Shown here piece after piece: positions 5,758 to 6,082 of a stretch of DNA of 6,082 nt. A program made the translations under genes and the position numbers. The stretch is taken from NCBI GenBank assembly GCA_937890655.1, contig CALADT010000284.1:1-6082 (forward strand). Reading direction: 5' to 3'. Under the pieces are notes generated by a model, which was not told the origin of the DNA, made no database searches, and saw only the letters and a program-made list of their open reading frames with translations. This stretch comes from an uncultured Mucispirillum sp. GTDB taxonomy: Bacteria; Chrysiogenota; Deferribacteres; Deferribacterales; Mucispirillaceae. Within the stretch, counting starts at the first letter, position 1, and each line of letters opens with the position of its first letter.

Positions 5758-6082
5758 CTATTTTTTATACTTTTCTAGGTCATATGATTTTATTTTTCTA
5801 TAAAGATACGTTCTTTCCATATCAAGCATTTTAGCAGTTTGTGCAATATTCCAATTAGTAGATTGTAATGCTTTTAAAATATATACTTTTTCAAATTCAT
5901 CTCGTGCTTCTTTTAAAGATGGATTATATAAATTATCTTGTATAGTAATTTCCATTTCTGAAATACCTGATAATAAAATATTTGGTGCATCTTTTACATC
6001 TAATTCATTATTTTCAGATAATACAACCATACGTTCTACTATGTTTTTTAATTGTCTTACATTTCCTGGCCATTCATAATTG
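5758..6082 (-). CDS. Sigma-54-dependent transcriptional activator, NtrC/NtrX-like, C-terminal part
   Basis: The frame stays open past the ATG at 6030 to the window edge, giving 107 C-terminal residues, so that ATG is internal and the gene is cut. The first visible residues, NYEWPGNVRQLKNIVERMVVL, are the conserved end of the AAA+ domain of sigma-54 activators (WPGNVRxL motif). A linker of about 35 residues leads to a Fis-type helix-turn-helix: FEKVYILKALQ, then NWNIAQTAKMLDMERTYLYRKIKSY near the C-terminus. The SLKEARDEFEK lead-in and the M/I-E-R-x-x-L-x-R-K-I/M-K recognition helix look most like NtrX-type response regulators; this is judged by pattern memory. Such proteins use ATP to open promoters held by RpoN. 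Any receiver domain would lie off-window, so the input signal is unknown. The stop (TAG, 5758-5760) is 60 bp before lexA with no terminator between. Confidence 0.9.
   Translation of the reverse strand, partial: NYEWPGNVRQLKNIVERMVVLSENNELDVKDAPNILLSGISEMEITIQDNLYNPSLKEARDEFEKVYILKALQSTNWNIAQTAKMLDMERTYLYRKIKSYDLEKYKK

Noticed and set aside
5758..6030. A stand-alone 90-residue Fis-like protein starting at the ATG at 6030
   Set aside because: The same frame continues upstream through the WPGNVRQL motif of the AAA+ domain to the window edge, so the ATG is internal.
1..6082. Mobile element, defence island or CRISPR array
   Set aside because: I saw no transposase, integrase, nuclease cluster, regular spacer-repeat pattern or terminal inverted repeats; all genes are core-type.

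Overview
This window is ordinary chromosomal DNA from a very AT-rich bacterium. It carries seven protein genes, two of them cut by the window edges. I see no tRNA, rRNA, CRISPR array, insertion sequence, phage gene or toxin-antitoxin pair, and no clear candidate for an undescribed multi-gene system. The lineage is unresolved. The SOS operator is of the CGAAC-N4-GTTCG class known from Gram-positive bacteria. The right-edge gene is instead an NtrC/NtrX-like sigma-54 activator, and the phosphofructokinase has the pyrophosphate-type signature. Together these fit several AT-rich anaerobic lineages (for example Deferribacterota, Spirochaetota or Clostridia), and I would not choose among them from this window alone.

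Left part, minus strand (about 1-2352): a compact run reading queC -> yqeY -> cvpA -> mutS2. QueC makes preQ0 for queuosine. YqeY is a GatB/YqeY-domain protein linked to tRNA and amidotransferase function. CvpA is a small membrane protein. MutS2 is an anti-recombination or ribosome-rescue ATPase of which only the N-terminal 222 residues are present. Spacings are short (16 nt, a 1-nt overlap, 15 nt), so the four genes are probably one transcript. The start of queC lies on a 14-bp tandem duplication that duplicates both a Shine-Dalgarno sequence and an ATG.

Middle, plus strand (2448-3777): a monocistronic phosphofructokinase gene with its own promoter and a strong 12-bp-stem terminator. It carries the Asp and Lys substitutions that mark pyrophosphate use. 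It is followed by about 335 bp of very AT-rich DNA holding a diverged direct repeat and no convincing gene.

Right part, minus strand (4112-6082): the 3' end of the sigma-54-type activator gene, then a lexA-dinB SOS operon. The lexA promoter has near-consensus elements with 17-bp spacing, and a LexA box sits directly on its start-site region, so the operon should be self-repressed and induced by DNA damage. DinB (Pol IV) has intact catalytic motifs but stops at 319 residues, apparently before the last strand of its little-finger domain and without a clamp-binding tail. This is the most notable oddity in the window.
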